Below are positions 26,101-41,100 of a stretch of 64,000 nt of DNA, one piece after another; within the stretch, counting starts at the first letter, position 1, and the number at the start of each line of letters is the position of its first letter. Origin of the DNA: Paralithodes platypus (taxonomy: Eukaryota; Arthropoda; Malacostraca; Decapoda; Lithodidae); the NCBI GenBank assembly GCA_032716605.1, contig CM064509.1:36600381-36664380 (forward strand). The letters are read 5' to 3'. The notes under the pieces were generated by a model. It was not told the origin of the DNA, did not search any database, and saw nothing but the letters and a program-made list of their open reading frames with translations. The translations under genes were made by a program, and so were the position numbers.

Positions 26101-29100
26101 AGACATATAATAGAGCTAAAATCACCCTAAAAACTAGGCTAGTTAAGATTGAATTGACAAAATAATATTCTCTCTAAAAATATTTTCTGAGATTGGACAC
26201 TAAAGTGAATTGGTCTTGTAAGGTGGAGACACGAAACGGGATTTAGAGCCTCTATAACTAGGCTATCTACACGAGACGTAGACATATAATAGAGCTAAAA
26301 TCACCCTAAAAACTAGGCTAGTTAAGATTGAATTGACAAAATAATATTCTCTAAAAATATTTTCTGAGATTGGACACTAAAGTGAATTGGTCTTGTATAG
26401 TGGAGACACGAAACGGGACTTAGAGCCCCTATAACTAGGCTATCTACACGAGACGTAGACATATAATAGAGCTAAAATCACCCTAAAAACTAGGCTAGTT
26501 AAGATTGAATTGACAAAATAATATTCTCTCTAAAAATATTTTCTGAGATTGGACACTAAAGTGAATTGGTCTTGTATAGTGGAGACACGAAATGGGATTT
26601 AGAGCCTCTATAACTAGGCTATCTACACGAGACGTAGACATATAATAGAGCTAAAATCACCCTAAAAACTAGGCTAGTTAAGATTGAATTGACAAAATAA
26701 TATTCTCTCTAAAAATATTTTCTGAGATTGGACACTAAAGTGAATTGGTCTTGTATAGTGGAGACACGAAACGGGATTTAGACCTCTATAACTAGGCTAT
26801 CTACACGAGACGTAGACATATAATAGAGCTAAAATCACCCTAAAAACTAGGCTAGTTAAGATTGAATTGACAAAATAATATTCTCTCTAAAAATATTTTC
26901 TGAGATTGGACACTAAAGTGAATTGGTCTTGGTACGGTGGAGACACGAAACGGGATTTAGAGCCTCTATAACTAGGCTACCTACACGAGACGTAGACATA
27001 TAATAGAGCTAAAATCACCCTAAAACTAGGCTAGTTAAGATTGAATTGACAAAATAATATTATCTCTAAAAATATTTTCTGAGATTGGACACTAAAGTGA
27101 ATTGGTCTTGTATAGTGGAGACACGAAACGGGATTTAGAGCCTCTATAACTAGGCTATCTACACGAGACGTAACATATAATAGAGCTAAAATCACCCTAA
27201 AAACTAGGCTAGTTAAGATTGAATTGACAAAATAATATTCTCTCTAAAAATATTTTCTGAGATTGGACACTAAAGTGAATTGGTCTTGTATAGTGGAGAC
27301 ACGAAACGGGATTTAGAGCCCCTATAACTAGGCTATCTACACGAGACGTAGACATATAATAGAGCTAAAATCACCCTAAAAACTAGGCTAGTTAAGATTG
27401 AATTGACAAAATAATATTCTCTCTAAAAATATTTTCTGAGATTGGACACTAAAGTGAATTGGTCTTGTATAGTGGAGACACGAAACGGGATTTAGAGCCT
27501 CTATAACTAGGCTACCTACACGAGACGTAGACATATAATAGAGCTAAAATCACCCTAAAAACTAGGCTAGTTAAGATTGAATTGACAAAATAATATTCTC
27601 TCTAAAAATATTTTCTGAGATTGGACACTAAAGTGAATTGGTCTTGTAAGGTGGAGACACGAAACGGGATTTAGAACCTCTATAACTAGGCTATCTACAC
27701 GAGACGTAGACATATAATAGAGCTAAAATCACCCTAAAAACTAGGCTAGTTAAGATTGAATTGACAAAATAATATTCTCTCTAAAAATATTTTCTGAGAT
27801 TGGACACTAAAGTGAATTGGTCTTGTATAGTGGAGACATGAAACGGGATTTAGAGCCCCTATAACTAGGCTATCTACACGAGACGTAGACATATAATAGA
27901 GCTAAAATCACCCTAAAAACTAGGCTAGTTAAGATTGAATTGACAAAATAATATTCTCTCTAAAAATATTTTCTGAGGTTGGACACTAAAGTGAATTGGT
28001 CTTGTATAGTGGAGACACGAAACGGGATTTAGAGCCTCTATAACTAGGCTACCTACACGAGACGTAGACATATAATAGAGCTAAAATGCCCCTAAAAACT
28101 AGGCTAGTTAAGATTGAATTGACAAAATAATATTTTCTCTAAAAATATTTTCTGAGATTGGACACTAAAGTGAATTGGTCTTGTATAGTGGAGACACGAA
28201 ACGGGATTTAGAGCCTCTATAACTAGGCTACCTACACGAGACGTAGACATATAATAGAGCTAAAATCACCCTAAAAACTAGGCTAGTTAAGATTGAATTG
28301 ACAAAATAATATTCTCTCTAAAATATTTTCTGAGATTGGACACTAAAGTGAATTGGTCTTGTAAGGTGGAGACACGAAACGGGATTTAGAGCCTCTATAA
28401 CTAGGCTATCTACATGAGACGTGAAAATATAATAGAGCTAAAATCACCCTAAAAACTAGGCTAGTTAAGATTGAATTGACAAAATAATATTCTCTCTAAA
28501 AATATTTTCTGAGATTGGACACTAAAGTGAATTGGTCTTGTATAGTGGAGACACGAAACGGGATTTAGAGCCCCTATAACTAGGCTATCTACACGAGACG
28601 TAGACATATAATAGAGCTAAAATCACCCTAAAAACTAGGCTAGTTAAGATTGAATTGACAAAATAATATTCTCTCTAAAAATATTTTCTGAGATTGGACA
28701 CTAAAGTGAATTGGTCTTGTACGGTGGAGACACGAAACGGGATTTAGAGCCTCTATAACTAGGCTACCTACACGAGACGTAGATATATAATAGAGCTAAA
28801 ATCACCCTAAAAACTAGGCTAGTTAAGATTGAATTGACAAAATAATATTTTCTCTAAAAAAAAATTCTGAGATTGGACACTAAAGTGAATTGGTCTTGTA
28901 TAGTGGAGACACGAAATGGGATTTAGAGCCTCTATAACTAGGCTACCTACACGAGACGTAGACATATAATACAGCTAAAATGCCCCTAAAAACTAGGCTA
29001 GTTAAGATTGAATTGACAAAATAATATTCTCTCTAAAAATATTTTCTGAGATTGGACACTAAAGTGAATTGGTCTTGTACGGTGGAGACACGAAACGGGA

Positions 29101-32100
29101 TTTAGAGCCCCTATAACTAGGCTATCTACACGAGACGTAGACATATAATAGAGCTAAAATCACCCTAAAAACTAGGCTAGTTAAGATTGAATTGACAAAA
29201 TAATATTCTCTCTAAAAATATTTTCTGAGATGGACACTAAAGTGAATTGGTCTTGTATAGTGGAGACACGAAATGGGATTTAGAGCCTCTATAACTAGGC
29301 TACCTACACGAGACGTAGACATATAATAGAGCTAAAATTCCCCTAAAAACTAGGCTAGTTAAGATTGAATTGACAAAATAATATTTCTCTAAAAACATTT
29401 TCTGAGATTGGACACTAAAGTGAATTGGTCTTGTACGGTGGAGACACGAAACGGGATTTAGAGCCTCTATAACTAGGCTACCTACACGAGACGTAGACAT
29501 ATAATAGAGCTAAAATCACCCTAAAAACTAGGCTAGTTAAGATTGAATTGACAAAATAATATTCTCTCTAAAAATATTTTCTGAGATTGGACACTAAAGT
29601 GAATTGGTCTTGTAAGGTGGAGACACGAAACGGGATTTAGAGCCTCTATAACTAGGCTATCTACACGAGACGTAGACATATAATAGAGCTAAAATCACCC
29701 TAAAAACTAGGCTAGTTAAGATTGAATTGACAAAATAATATTATCTCTAAAAATATTTTCTGAGATTGGACACTAAAGTGAATTGGTCTTGTATAGTGGA
29801 GACACGAAACGGGATTTAGAGCCTCTATAACTAGGCTATCTACACGAGACGTAGACATATAATAGAGCTAAAATCACACTAAAAACTAGGCTAGTTAAGA
29901 TTGAATTGACAAATAATATTCTCTCTAAAAATATTTTCTGAGATTGGACACTAAAGTGAATTGGTCTTGTATAGTGGAGACACGAAACGGGATTTAGAGC
30001 CTCTATAACTAGGCTATCTACACGAGACGTAGACATATAATAGAGCTAAAATCACCCTAAAAACTAGGCTAGTTAAGATTGAATTGACAAAATAATATTC
30101 TCTCTAAAAATATTTTCTGAGATTGGACACTAAAGTGAATTGGTCTTGTAAGTGGAGACACGAAACGGGATTTAGAGCCTCTATAACTAGGCTATCTACA
30201 CGAGACGTAGACATATAATAGAGCTAAAATCACCCTAAAAACTAGGCTAGTTAAGATTGAATTGACAAAATAATATTCTCTCTAAAAATATTTTCTGAGA
30301 TTGGACACTAAAGTGAATTGGTCTTGTATAGTGGAGACACGAAACGGGATTTAGAGCCTCTATAACTAGGCTATCTACACGAGACGTAGACATATAATAG
30401 AGCTAAAATCACCCTAAAAACTAGGCTAGTTAAGATTGAATTGACAAAATAATATTCTCTCTAAAAATATTTTCTGAGATTGGACACTAAAGTGAATTGG
30501 TCTTGTATAGTGGAGACACGAAACGGGATTTAGAGCCTCTTATAACTAGGCTATCTACACGAGACGTAGACATATAATAGAGCTAAAATCACCCTAAAAA
30601 CTAGGCTAGTTAAGATTGAATTGACAAAATAATATTCTCTCTAAAAATATTTTCTGAGGTTGGACACTAAAGTGAATTGGTCTTGTATAGTGGAGACACG
30701 AAATGGGATTTAGAGCCTCTTATAACTAGGCTACCTACACGAGACGTAGACATATAACAGAGCAAAATTGCCCCTAAAAACTAGGCTAGTTAAGATTGAA
30801 TTGACAAAATAATATTTTCTCTAAAAATATTTTCTGAGATTGGACACTAAAGTGAATTGGTCTTGTATGGTGGAGACACGAATCGGGATTTAGAGCCTCT
30901 ATAACTAGGCTACCTACACGAGACGTAGACATATAATAGAGCTAAAATCACCCTAAAAACTAGGCTAGTTAAGATTGAATTGACAAAATAATATTCTCTC
31001 TAAAAATATTTTCTGAGATTGGACACTAAAGTGAATTGGTCTTGTAAGGTGGAGACACGAAACGGGATTTAGAACCTCTATAACTAGGCTATCTACACGA
31101 GACGTAGACATATAATAGAGCTAAAATCACCCTAAAAACTAGGCTAGTTAAGATTGAATTGACAAAATAATATTCTCTCTAAAAATATTTTCTGATATTG
31201 GACACTAAAGTGAATTGGTCTTGTATAGTGGAGACACGAAACGGGATTTAGAGCCCCTATAACTAGGCTATCTACACGAGACGTAGACATATAATAGAGC
31301 TAAAATCACCCTAAAAACTAGGCTAGTTAAGATTGAATTGACAAAATAATATTCTCTCTAAAATATTTTCTGAGGTTGGACACTAAAGTGAATTGGTCTT
31401 GTACGGTGGAGACACGAAACGGGATTTAGAGCCTCTATAACTAGGCTACCTACACGAGACGTAGATATATATAACTGAGCTAAAATCACCCTAAAAACTA
31501 GGCTAGTTAAGATTGAATTGACAAAATAATATTCTCTCAAAAATATATTCTGAGATTGGACACTAAAGTGAATTGGTCTTGTATAGTGGAGACACGAAAT
31601 GGGATTTAGAGCCTCTATAACTAGGCTACCTACACGAGACGTAGACATATAATACAACTAAAATGCCCCTAAAAACTAGGCTAGTTAAGATTGAATTGAC
31701 AAAATAATATTCTCTCTAAAAATATTTTCTGAGATGGGACACTAAAGTGAATTGGTCTTGTACGGTGGAGACACGAAACGGGATTTAGAGCCCCTATAAC
31801 TAGGCTATCTACACGAGACGTAGACATATAATAGAGCTAAAATCACCCTAAAAACTAGGCTAGTTAAGATTGAATTGACAAAATAATATTCTCTCTAAAA
31901 ATATTTTCTGAGGTTGGACACTAAAGTGAATTGGTCTTGTATAGTGGAGACACGAAATGGGATTTAGAGCCTCTATAACTAGGCTACCTACACGAGACGT
32001 AGACATATAACAGAGCTAAATTGCCCCTAAAAACTAGGCTAGTTAAGATTGAATTGACAAAATAATATTTTCTCTAAAAATATTTTCTGAGATTGGACAC

Positions 32101-35100
32101 TAAAGTAAATTGGTCTTGTACGGTGGAGACACGAAACGGGATTTAGAGCCTCTATAACTAGGCTATATACACGAGACGTAGACATATAATAGAGCTAAAA
32201 TCACCCTAAAAACTAGGCTAGTTAAGATTGAATTGACAAAATAATATTCTCTCTAAAAATATTTTCTGAGATTGGACACTAAAGTGAATTGGTCTTGTAA
32301 GGTGGAGACACGAAACGGGATTTAGAACCTCTATAACTAGGCTATCTACACGAGACGTAAACATATAATAGAGCTAAAATCACCCTAAAAACTAGGCTAG
32401 TTAAGATTGAATTGACAAAATAATATTATCTCTAAAAATATTTTCTGAGATTGGACACTAAAGTGAATTGGTCTTGTATAGTGGAGACACGAAACGGGAC
32501 TTAGAGCCCCTATAACTAGGCTATCTACACGAGACGTAGACATATAATAGAGCTAAAATCACCCTAAAAACTAGGCTAGTTAAGATTGAATTGACAAAAT
32601 AATATTCTCTCTAAAAATATTTTCTGAGATTGGACACTAAAGTGAATTGGTCTTGTATAGTGGAGACACGAAACGGGATTTAGAGCCTCTATAACTAGGC
32701 TATCTACACGAGACGTAGACATATAATAGAGCTAAAATCACCCTAAAAACTAGGCTAGTTAAGATTGAATTGACAAAATAATATTCTCTCTAAAAATATT
32801 TTCTGAGGTTGGACACTAAAGTGAATTGGTCTTGTACGGTGGAGACACGAAACGGGATTTAGAACCTCTATAACTAGGCTATCTACACGAGACGTAAACA
32901 TATAATAGAGCTAAAATCACCCTAAAAACTAGGCTAGTTAAGATTGAATTGACAAAATAATATTCTCTCTAAAAATATTTTCTGAGATTGGACACTAAAG
33001 TGAATTGGTCTTGTATGGTGGAGACACGAAACGGGATTTAGAGCCTCTATAACTAGGCTACCTACACGAGACGTAGACATATAATACAGCTAAAATCACC
33101 CTAAAAACTAGGCTAGTTAAGATTGAATTGACAAAATAATATTATCTCTAAAAATATTTTCTGAGATTGGACACTAAAGTGAATTGGTCTTGTACGGTGG
33201 AGACACGAAACGGGATTTAGAACCTCTATAACTAGGCTATCTACACGAGACGTAGACATATAATAGAGCTAAAATCACCCTAAAAACTAGGCTAGTTAAG
33301 ATTGAATTGACAAAATAATATTCTCTCTAAAAATATTTTCTGAGATTGGACACTAAAGTGAATTGGTCTTGTTGTAGTGGAGACACGAAACGGGATTTAG
33401 AGCCTCTATAACTAGGCTATCTACACGAGACGTAGACATATAATAGAGCTAAAATCACCCTAAAAACTAGGCTAGTTAAGATTGAATTGACAAAATAATA
33501 TTCTCTCTAAAAATATTTTCTGAGATTGGACACTAAAGTGAATTGGTCTTGTATAGTGGAGACACGAAACGGGATTTAGAGCCCCTATAACTAGGCTATC
33601 TACACGAGACGTAGACATATAATAGAGCTAAAATCACCCTAAAAACTAGGCTAGTTAAGATTGAATTGACAAAATAATATTCTCTCTAAAAATATTTTCT
33701 GAGATTGGACACTAAAGTGAATTGGTCTTGTAAGGTGGAGACACGAAACGGGATTTAGAGCCTCTATAACTAGGCTATCTACACGAGACGTAGACATATA
33801 ATAGAGCTAAAATCACCCTAAAAACTAGGCTAGTTAAGATTGAATTGACAAAATAATATTCTCTCTAAAAATATTTTCTGAGATTGGACACTAAAGTGAA
33901 TTGGTCTTGTATAGTGGAGACACGAAACGGGATTTAGAGCCCCTATAACTAGGCTATCTACACGAGACGTAGACATATAATAGAGCTAAAATCACCCTAA
34001 AAACTAGGCTAGTTAAGATTGAATTGACAAAATAATATTCTCTCTAAAAATATTTTCTGAGATTGGACACTAAAGTGAATTGGTCTTGTATAGTGGAGAC
34101 ACGAAACGGGATTTAGAGCCTCTATAACTAGGCTATCTACACGAGACGTAGACATATAATAGAGCTAAAATGCCCCTAAAAACTAGGCTAGTTAAGATTG
34201 AATTGACAAAATAATATTCTCTCTAAAAATATTTTCTGAGATTGGACACTAAAGTGAATTGGTCTTGTATAGTGGAGACACGAAACGGGATTTAGAGCCT
34301 CTATAACTAGGCTACCTACACGAGACGTAGACATATAATAGAGCTAAAATCACCCTAAAAACTAGGCTAGTTAAGATTGAATTGACAAAATAATATTCTC
34401 TCTAAAAATATTTTCTGAGATTGGACACTAAAGTGAATTGGTCTTGTAAGGTGGAGACACGAAACGGGATTTAGAGCCTCTATAACTAGGCTATCTACAC
34501 GAGACGTAGACATATAATAGAGCTAAAATCACCCTAAAAACTAGGCTAGTTAAGATTGAATTGACAAAATAATATTCTCTCTAAAAATATTTTCTGAGAT
34601 TGGACACTAAAGTGAATTGGTCTTGTATAGTGGAGACACGAAACGGGATTTAGAGCCTCTATAACTAGGCTATCTACACGAGACGTAGACATATAATAGA
34701 GCTAAAATCACCCTAAAAACTAGGCTAGTTAAGATTGAATTGACAAAATAATATTCTCTCTAAAAATATTTTCTGAGATTGGACACTAAAGTGAATTGGT
34801 CTTGTACGGTGGAGACACGAAACGGGATTTAGAGCCTCTATAACTAGGCTACCTACACGAGACGTAGACATATATAACTGAGCTAAAATCACCCTAAAAA
34901 CTAGGCTAGTTAAGATTGAATTGACAAAATAAAATTCTCTCTAAAAATATTTTCTGAGATTGGACACTAAAGTGAATTGGTCTTGTATAGTGGAGACACG
35001 AAACGGGATTTAGAGCCTCTATAACTAGGCTACCTACACGAGACGTAGACATATAATAGAGCTAAAATGCCCCTAAAAACTAGGCTAGTTAAGATTGAAT

Positions 35101-38100
35101 TGACAAAATAATATTCTCTCTAAAAATATTTTCTGAGATGGGACACTAAAGTGAATTGGTCTTGTACGGTGGAGACACGAAACGGGATTTAGAGCCCCTA
35201 TAACTAGGCTATCTACACGAGACGTAGACATATAATAGAGCTAAAATCACCCTAAAAACTAGGCTAGTTAAGATTGAATTGACAAAATAATATTCTCTCT
35301 AAAAATATTTTCTGAGATTGGACACTAAAGTGAATTGGTCTTGTATAGTGGAGACACGAAACGGGATTTAGAGCCTCTATAACTAGGCTACCTACACGAG
35401 ACGTAGACATATAACAGAGCTAAAATCACCCTAAAAACTAGGCTAGTTAAAACTGATTGAATTGACAAAATAATATTCTCTCTAAAAATATTTTCTGAGA
35501 TTGGACACTAAAGTGAATTGGTCTTGTACGGTGGAGACACGAAACGGGATTTAGAGCCTCTATAACTAGGCTACCTACACGAGACGTAGACATATAATAG
35601 AGCTAAAATCACCCTAAAAACTAGGCTAGTTAAGATTGAATTGACAAAATAATATTCTCTCTAAAAATATTTTCTGAGATTGGACACTAAAGTGAATTGG
35701 TCTTGTATAGTGGAGACACGAAACGGGATTTAGAGCCTCTATAACTAGGCTATCTACACGAGACGTAGACATATAATAGAGCTAAAATCACCCTAAAAAC
35801 TAGGCTAGTTAAGATTGAATTGACAAAATAATATTATCTCTAAAAATATTTTCTGAGATTGGACACTAAAGTGAATTGGTCTTGTATAGTGGAGACACGA
35901 AACGGGATTTAGAGCCTCTATAACTAGGCTATCTACACGAGACGTAGACATATAATAGAGCTAAAATCACCCTAAAAACTAGGCTAGTTAAGATTGAATT
36001 GACAAAATAATATTCTCTCTAAAAATATTTTCTGAGGTTGGACACTAAAGTGAATTGGTCTTGTATAGTGGAGACACGAAACGGGATTTAGAGCCTCTAT
36101 AACTAGGCTATCTACACGAGACGTAGACATATAATAGAGCTAAAATCACCCTAAAAACTAGGCTAGTTAAGATTGAATTGACAAAATAATATTCTCTCTA
36201 AAAATATTTTCTGAGATTGGACACTAAAGTGAATTGGTCTTGTAAGGTGGAGACACGAAACGGGATTTAGAGCCTCTATAACTAGGCTATCTACACGAGA
36301 CGTAGACATATAATAGAGCTAAAATCACCCTAAAAACTAGGCTAGTTAAGATTGAATTGACAAAATAATATTCTCTCTAAAAATATTTTCTGAGATTGGA
36401 CACTAAAGTGAATTGGTCTTGTATAGTGGAGACACGAAACGGGATTTAGAGCCCCTATAACTAGGCTATCTACACGAGACGTAGACATATAATAGAGCTA
36501 AAATCACCCTAAATACTAGGCTAGTTAAGATTGAATTGACAAAATAATATTCTCTCTAAAATATTTTCTGAGATTGGACACTAAAGTGAATTGGTCTTGT
36601 ATAGTGGAGACACGAAACGGGATTTAGAGCCTCTATAACTAGGCTATCTACACGAGACGTAGACATATAATAGAGCTAAAATCACCCTAAAAACTAGGCT
36701 AGTTAAGATTGAATTGACAAAATAATATTCTCTCTAAAAATATTTTCTGAGGTTGGACACTAAAGTGAATTGGTCTTGTATAGTGGAGACACGAAACGGG
36801 ATTTAGAGCCTCTATAACTAGGCTACCTACACGAGACGTAGACATATAACAGAGCTAAATTGCCCCTAAAAACTAGGCTAGTTAAGATTGAATTGACAAA
36901 ATAATATTTTCTCTAAAAATATTTTCTGAGATTGGACACTAAAGTGAATTGGTCTTGTATAGTGGAGACACGAAATGGGATTTAGAGCCTCTATAACTAG
37001 GCTACCTACACGAGACGTAGACATATAATAGAGCTAAAATCACCCTAAAAACTAGGCTAGTTAAGATTGAATTGACAAAATAATATTCTCTCTAAAAATA
37101 TTTTCTGAGATTGGACACTAAAGTGAATTGGTCTTGTAAGGTGGAGACACGAAACGGGATTTAGAGCCTCTATAACTAGGCTATCTACACGAGACGTAAA
37201 CATATAATAGAGCTAAAATCACCCTAAAAACTAGGCTAGTTAAGATTGAATTGACAAAATAATATTCTCTCTAAAAATATTTTCTGAGATTGGACACTAA
37301 AGTGAATTGGTCTTGTATAGTGGAGACACGAAACGGGATTTAGAGCCCCTATAACTAGGCTATCTACACGAGACGTAGACATATAATAGAGCTAAAATCA
37401 CCCTAAAAACTAGGCTAGTTAAGATTGAATTGACAAAATAATATTCTCTCTAAAAATATTTTCTGAGATTGGACACTAAAGTGAATTGGTCTTGTACGGT
37501 GGAGACACGAAACGGGATTTAGAGCCTCTATAACTAGGCTACCTACACGAGACGTAGATATATATAACTGAGCTAAAATCACCCTAAAAACTAGGCAGGT
37601 TAAGATTGAATTGACAAAATAATATTCTCTCAACAAATATTTTCTGAGATTGGACACTAAAGTGAATTGGTCTTGTATAGTGGAGACACGAAATGGGATT
37701 TAGAGCCTCTATAACTAGGCTACCTACACGAGACGTAGACATATAATACAACTAAAATGCCCCTAAAAACTAGGCTAGTTAAGATTGAATTGACAAAATA
37801 ATATTCTCTCTAAAAATATTTTCTGAGATTGGACACTAAAGTGAATTGGTCTTGTACGGTGGAGACACGAAACGGGGTTTAGAGCCTCTATAACTAGGCT
37901 ATCTACACGAGACGTAGACATATAATATAGCTAAAATCACCCTAAAAACTAGGCTAGTTAAGATTGAATTGACAAAATAATATTCTCTCTAAAAATATTT
38001 TCGAAGATTGGACACTAAAGTGAATTGGTCTTGTACGGTGGAGACACGAAATGGGATTTAGAGCCTCTATAACTAGGCTACCTACACGAGACGTAGACAT

Positions 38101-41100
38101 ATAACAGAGCTAAATTGCCCCTAAAAACTAGGCTAGTTAAGATTGAATTGACAAAATAATATTTTCTCTAAAAATATTTTCTGAGATTGGACACTAAAGT
38201 GAATTGGTCTTGTACGGTGGAGACACGAAACGGGATTTAGAGCCTCTATAACTAGGCTACCTACACGAGACGTAGACATATAATAGAGCTAAAATCACCC
38301 TAAAAACTAGGCTAGTTAAGATTGAATTGACAAAATAATATTCTCTCTAAAAATATTTTCTGAGATTGGACACTAAAGTGAATTGGTCTTGTAAGGTGGA
38401 GACACGAAACGGGATTTAGAACCTCTATAACTAGGCTATCTACACGAGACGTAAACATATAATAGAGCTAAAATCACCCTAAAAACTAGGCTAGTTAAGA
38501 TTGAATTGACAAAATAATATTCTCTCTAAAAATATTTTCTGAGATTGGACACTAAAGTGAATTGGTCTTGTATAGTGGAGACACGAAACGGGACTTAGAG
38601 CCCCTATAACTAGGCTATCTACACGAGACGTAGACATATAATAGAGCTAAAATCACACTAAAAACTAGGCTAGTTAAGATTGAATTGACAAAATAATATT
38701 CTCTCTAAAAATATTTTCTGAGGTTGGACACTAAAGTGAATTGGTCTTGTATAGTGGAGACACGAAACGGGATTTAGAGCCTCTATAACTAGGCTATCTA
38801 CACGAGACGTAGACATATAATAGAGCTAAAATCACCCTAAAAACTAGGCTAGTTAAGATTGAATTGACAAAATAATATTCTCTCTAAAATATTTTCTGAG
38901 ATTGGACACTAAAGTGAATTGGTCTTGTAAGGTGGAGACACGAAACGGGATTTAGAGGCTCTATAACTAGGCTATCTACACGAGCCGGAAGACATATAAT
39001 AGAGCTAAAATCACCCTAAAAACTAGGCTAGTTAAGATTGAATTGACAAAATAATATTCTCTCTAAAAATATTTTCTGAGATTGGACACTAAAGTGAATT
39101 GGTCTTGTACGGTGGAGACACGAAACGGGATTTAGAGCCTCTATAACTAGGCTACCTACACGAGACGTAGACATATAATAGAGCTAAAATCACCCTAAAA
39201 CTAGGCTAGTTAAGATTGAATTGACAAAATAATATTCTCTCTAAAAATATTTTCTGAGATTGGACACTAAAGTGAATTGGTCTTGTACGGTGGAGACACG
39301 AAACGGGATTTAGAGCCTCTATAACTAGGCTATCTACACGAGACGTAAGCATATAATAGAGCTAAAATCACCCTAAAAACTAGGCTAGTTAAGATTGAAT
39401 TGACAAAATAATATTCTCTCTAAAAATATTTTCTGAGATTGGACACTAAAGTGAATTGGTCTTGTATAGTGGAGACACGAAACGGGATTTAGAGCCCCTA
39501 TAACTAGGCTATCTACACGAGACGTAGACATATAATAGAGCTAAAATCACCCTAAAAACTAGGCTAGTTAAGATTGAATTGACAAAATAATATTCTCTCT
39601 AAAAATATTTTCTGAGATTGGACACTAAAGTGAATTGGTCTTGTATAGTGGAGACACGAAACGGGATTTAGAGCCCCTATAACTAGGCTACCTACACGAG
39701 ACGTAGACATATAATAGAGCTAAAATCACCCTAAAAACTAGGCTAGTTAAGATTGAATTGACAAAATAATATTCTCTCTAAAAATATTTTCTGAGATTGG
39801 ACACTAAAGTGAATTGGTCTTGTAAGGTGGAGACACGAAACGGGATTTAGAGCCTCTATAACTAGGCTATCTACACGAGACGTAGACATATAATAGAGCT
39901 AAAATCACCCTAAAAACTAGGCTAGTTAAGATTGAATTGACAAAATAATATTCTCTAAAAATATTTTCTGAGATTGGACACTAAAGTGAATTGGTCTTGT
40001 ATAGTGGAGACACGAAACGGGATTTAGAGCCCCTATAACTAGGCTATCTACACGAGACGTAGACATATAATAGAGCTAAAATCACCCTAAAACTAGGCTA
40101 GTTAAGATTGAATTGACAAAATAATATTCTCTCTAAAAATATTTTCTGAGGTTGGACACTAAAGTGAATTGGTCTTGTATAGTGGAGACACGAAATGGGA
40201 TTTAGAGCCTCTTATAACTAGGCTACCTACACGAGACGTAGACATATAACAGAGCAAAATTGCCCCTAAAAACTAGGCTAGTTAAGATTGAATTGACAAA
40301 ATAATATTTTCTCTAAAAATATTTTCTGAGATTGGACACTAAAGTGAATTGGTCTTGTATGGTGGAGACACGAATCGGGATTTAGAGCCTCTATAACTAG
40401 GCTACCTACACGAGACGTAGACATATAATAGAGCTAAAATCACCCTAAAAACTAGGCTAGTTAAGATTGAATTGACAAAATAATTTTCTCTAAAAATATT
40501 TTCTGAGATTGGACACTAAAGTGAATTGGTCTTGTAAGGTGGAGACACGAAACGGGATTTAGAACCTCTATAACTAGGCTATCTACACGAGACGTAAACA
40601 TATAATAGAGCTAAAATCACCCTAAAAACTAGGCTACTTAAGATTGAATTGACAAAATAATATTCTCTCTAAAAATATTTTCTGAGATTGGACACTAAAG
40701 TGAATTGGTCTTGTATAGTGGAGACACGAAACGGGACTTAGAGCCCCTATAACTAGGCTATCTACACGAGACGTAGACATATAATAGAGCTAAAATCACC
40801 CTAAAAACTAGGCTAGTTAAGATTGAATTGACAAAATAATATTCTCTCTAAAAATATTTTCTGAGGTTGGACACTAAAGTGAATTGGTCTTGTACGGTGG
40901 AGACACGAAACGGGATTTAGAGCCTCTATAACTAGGCTACCTACACGAGACGTAGATATATATAACTGAGCTAAAATCACCCTAAAAACTAGGCAGGTTA
41001 AGACTGAATTGACAAAATAATTTTCTCTCAAAAAATATATTCTGAGATTGGATACTAAAGTGAATTGGTCTTGTATAGTGGAGACACGAAATGGGATTTA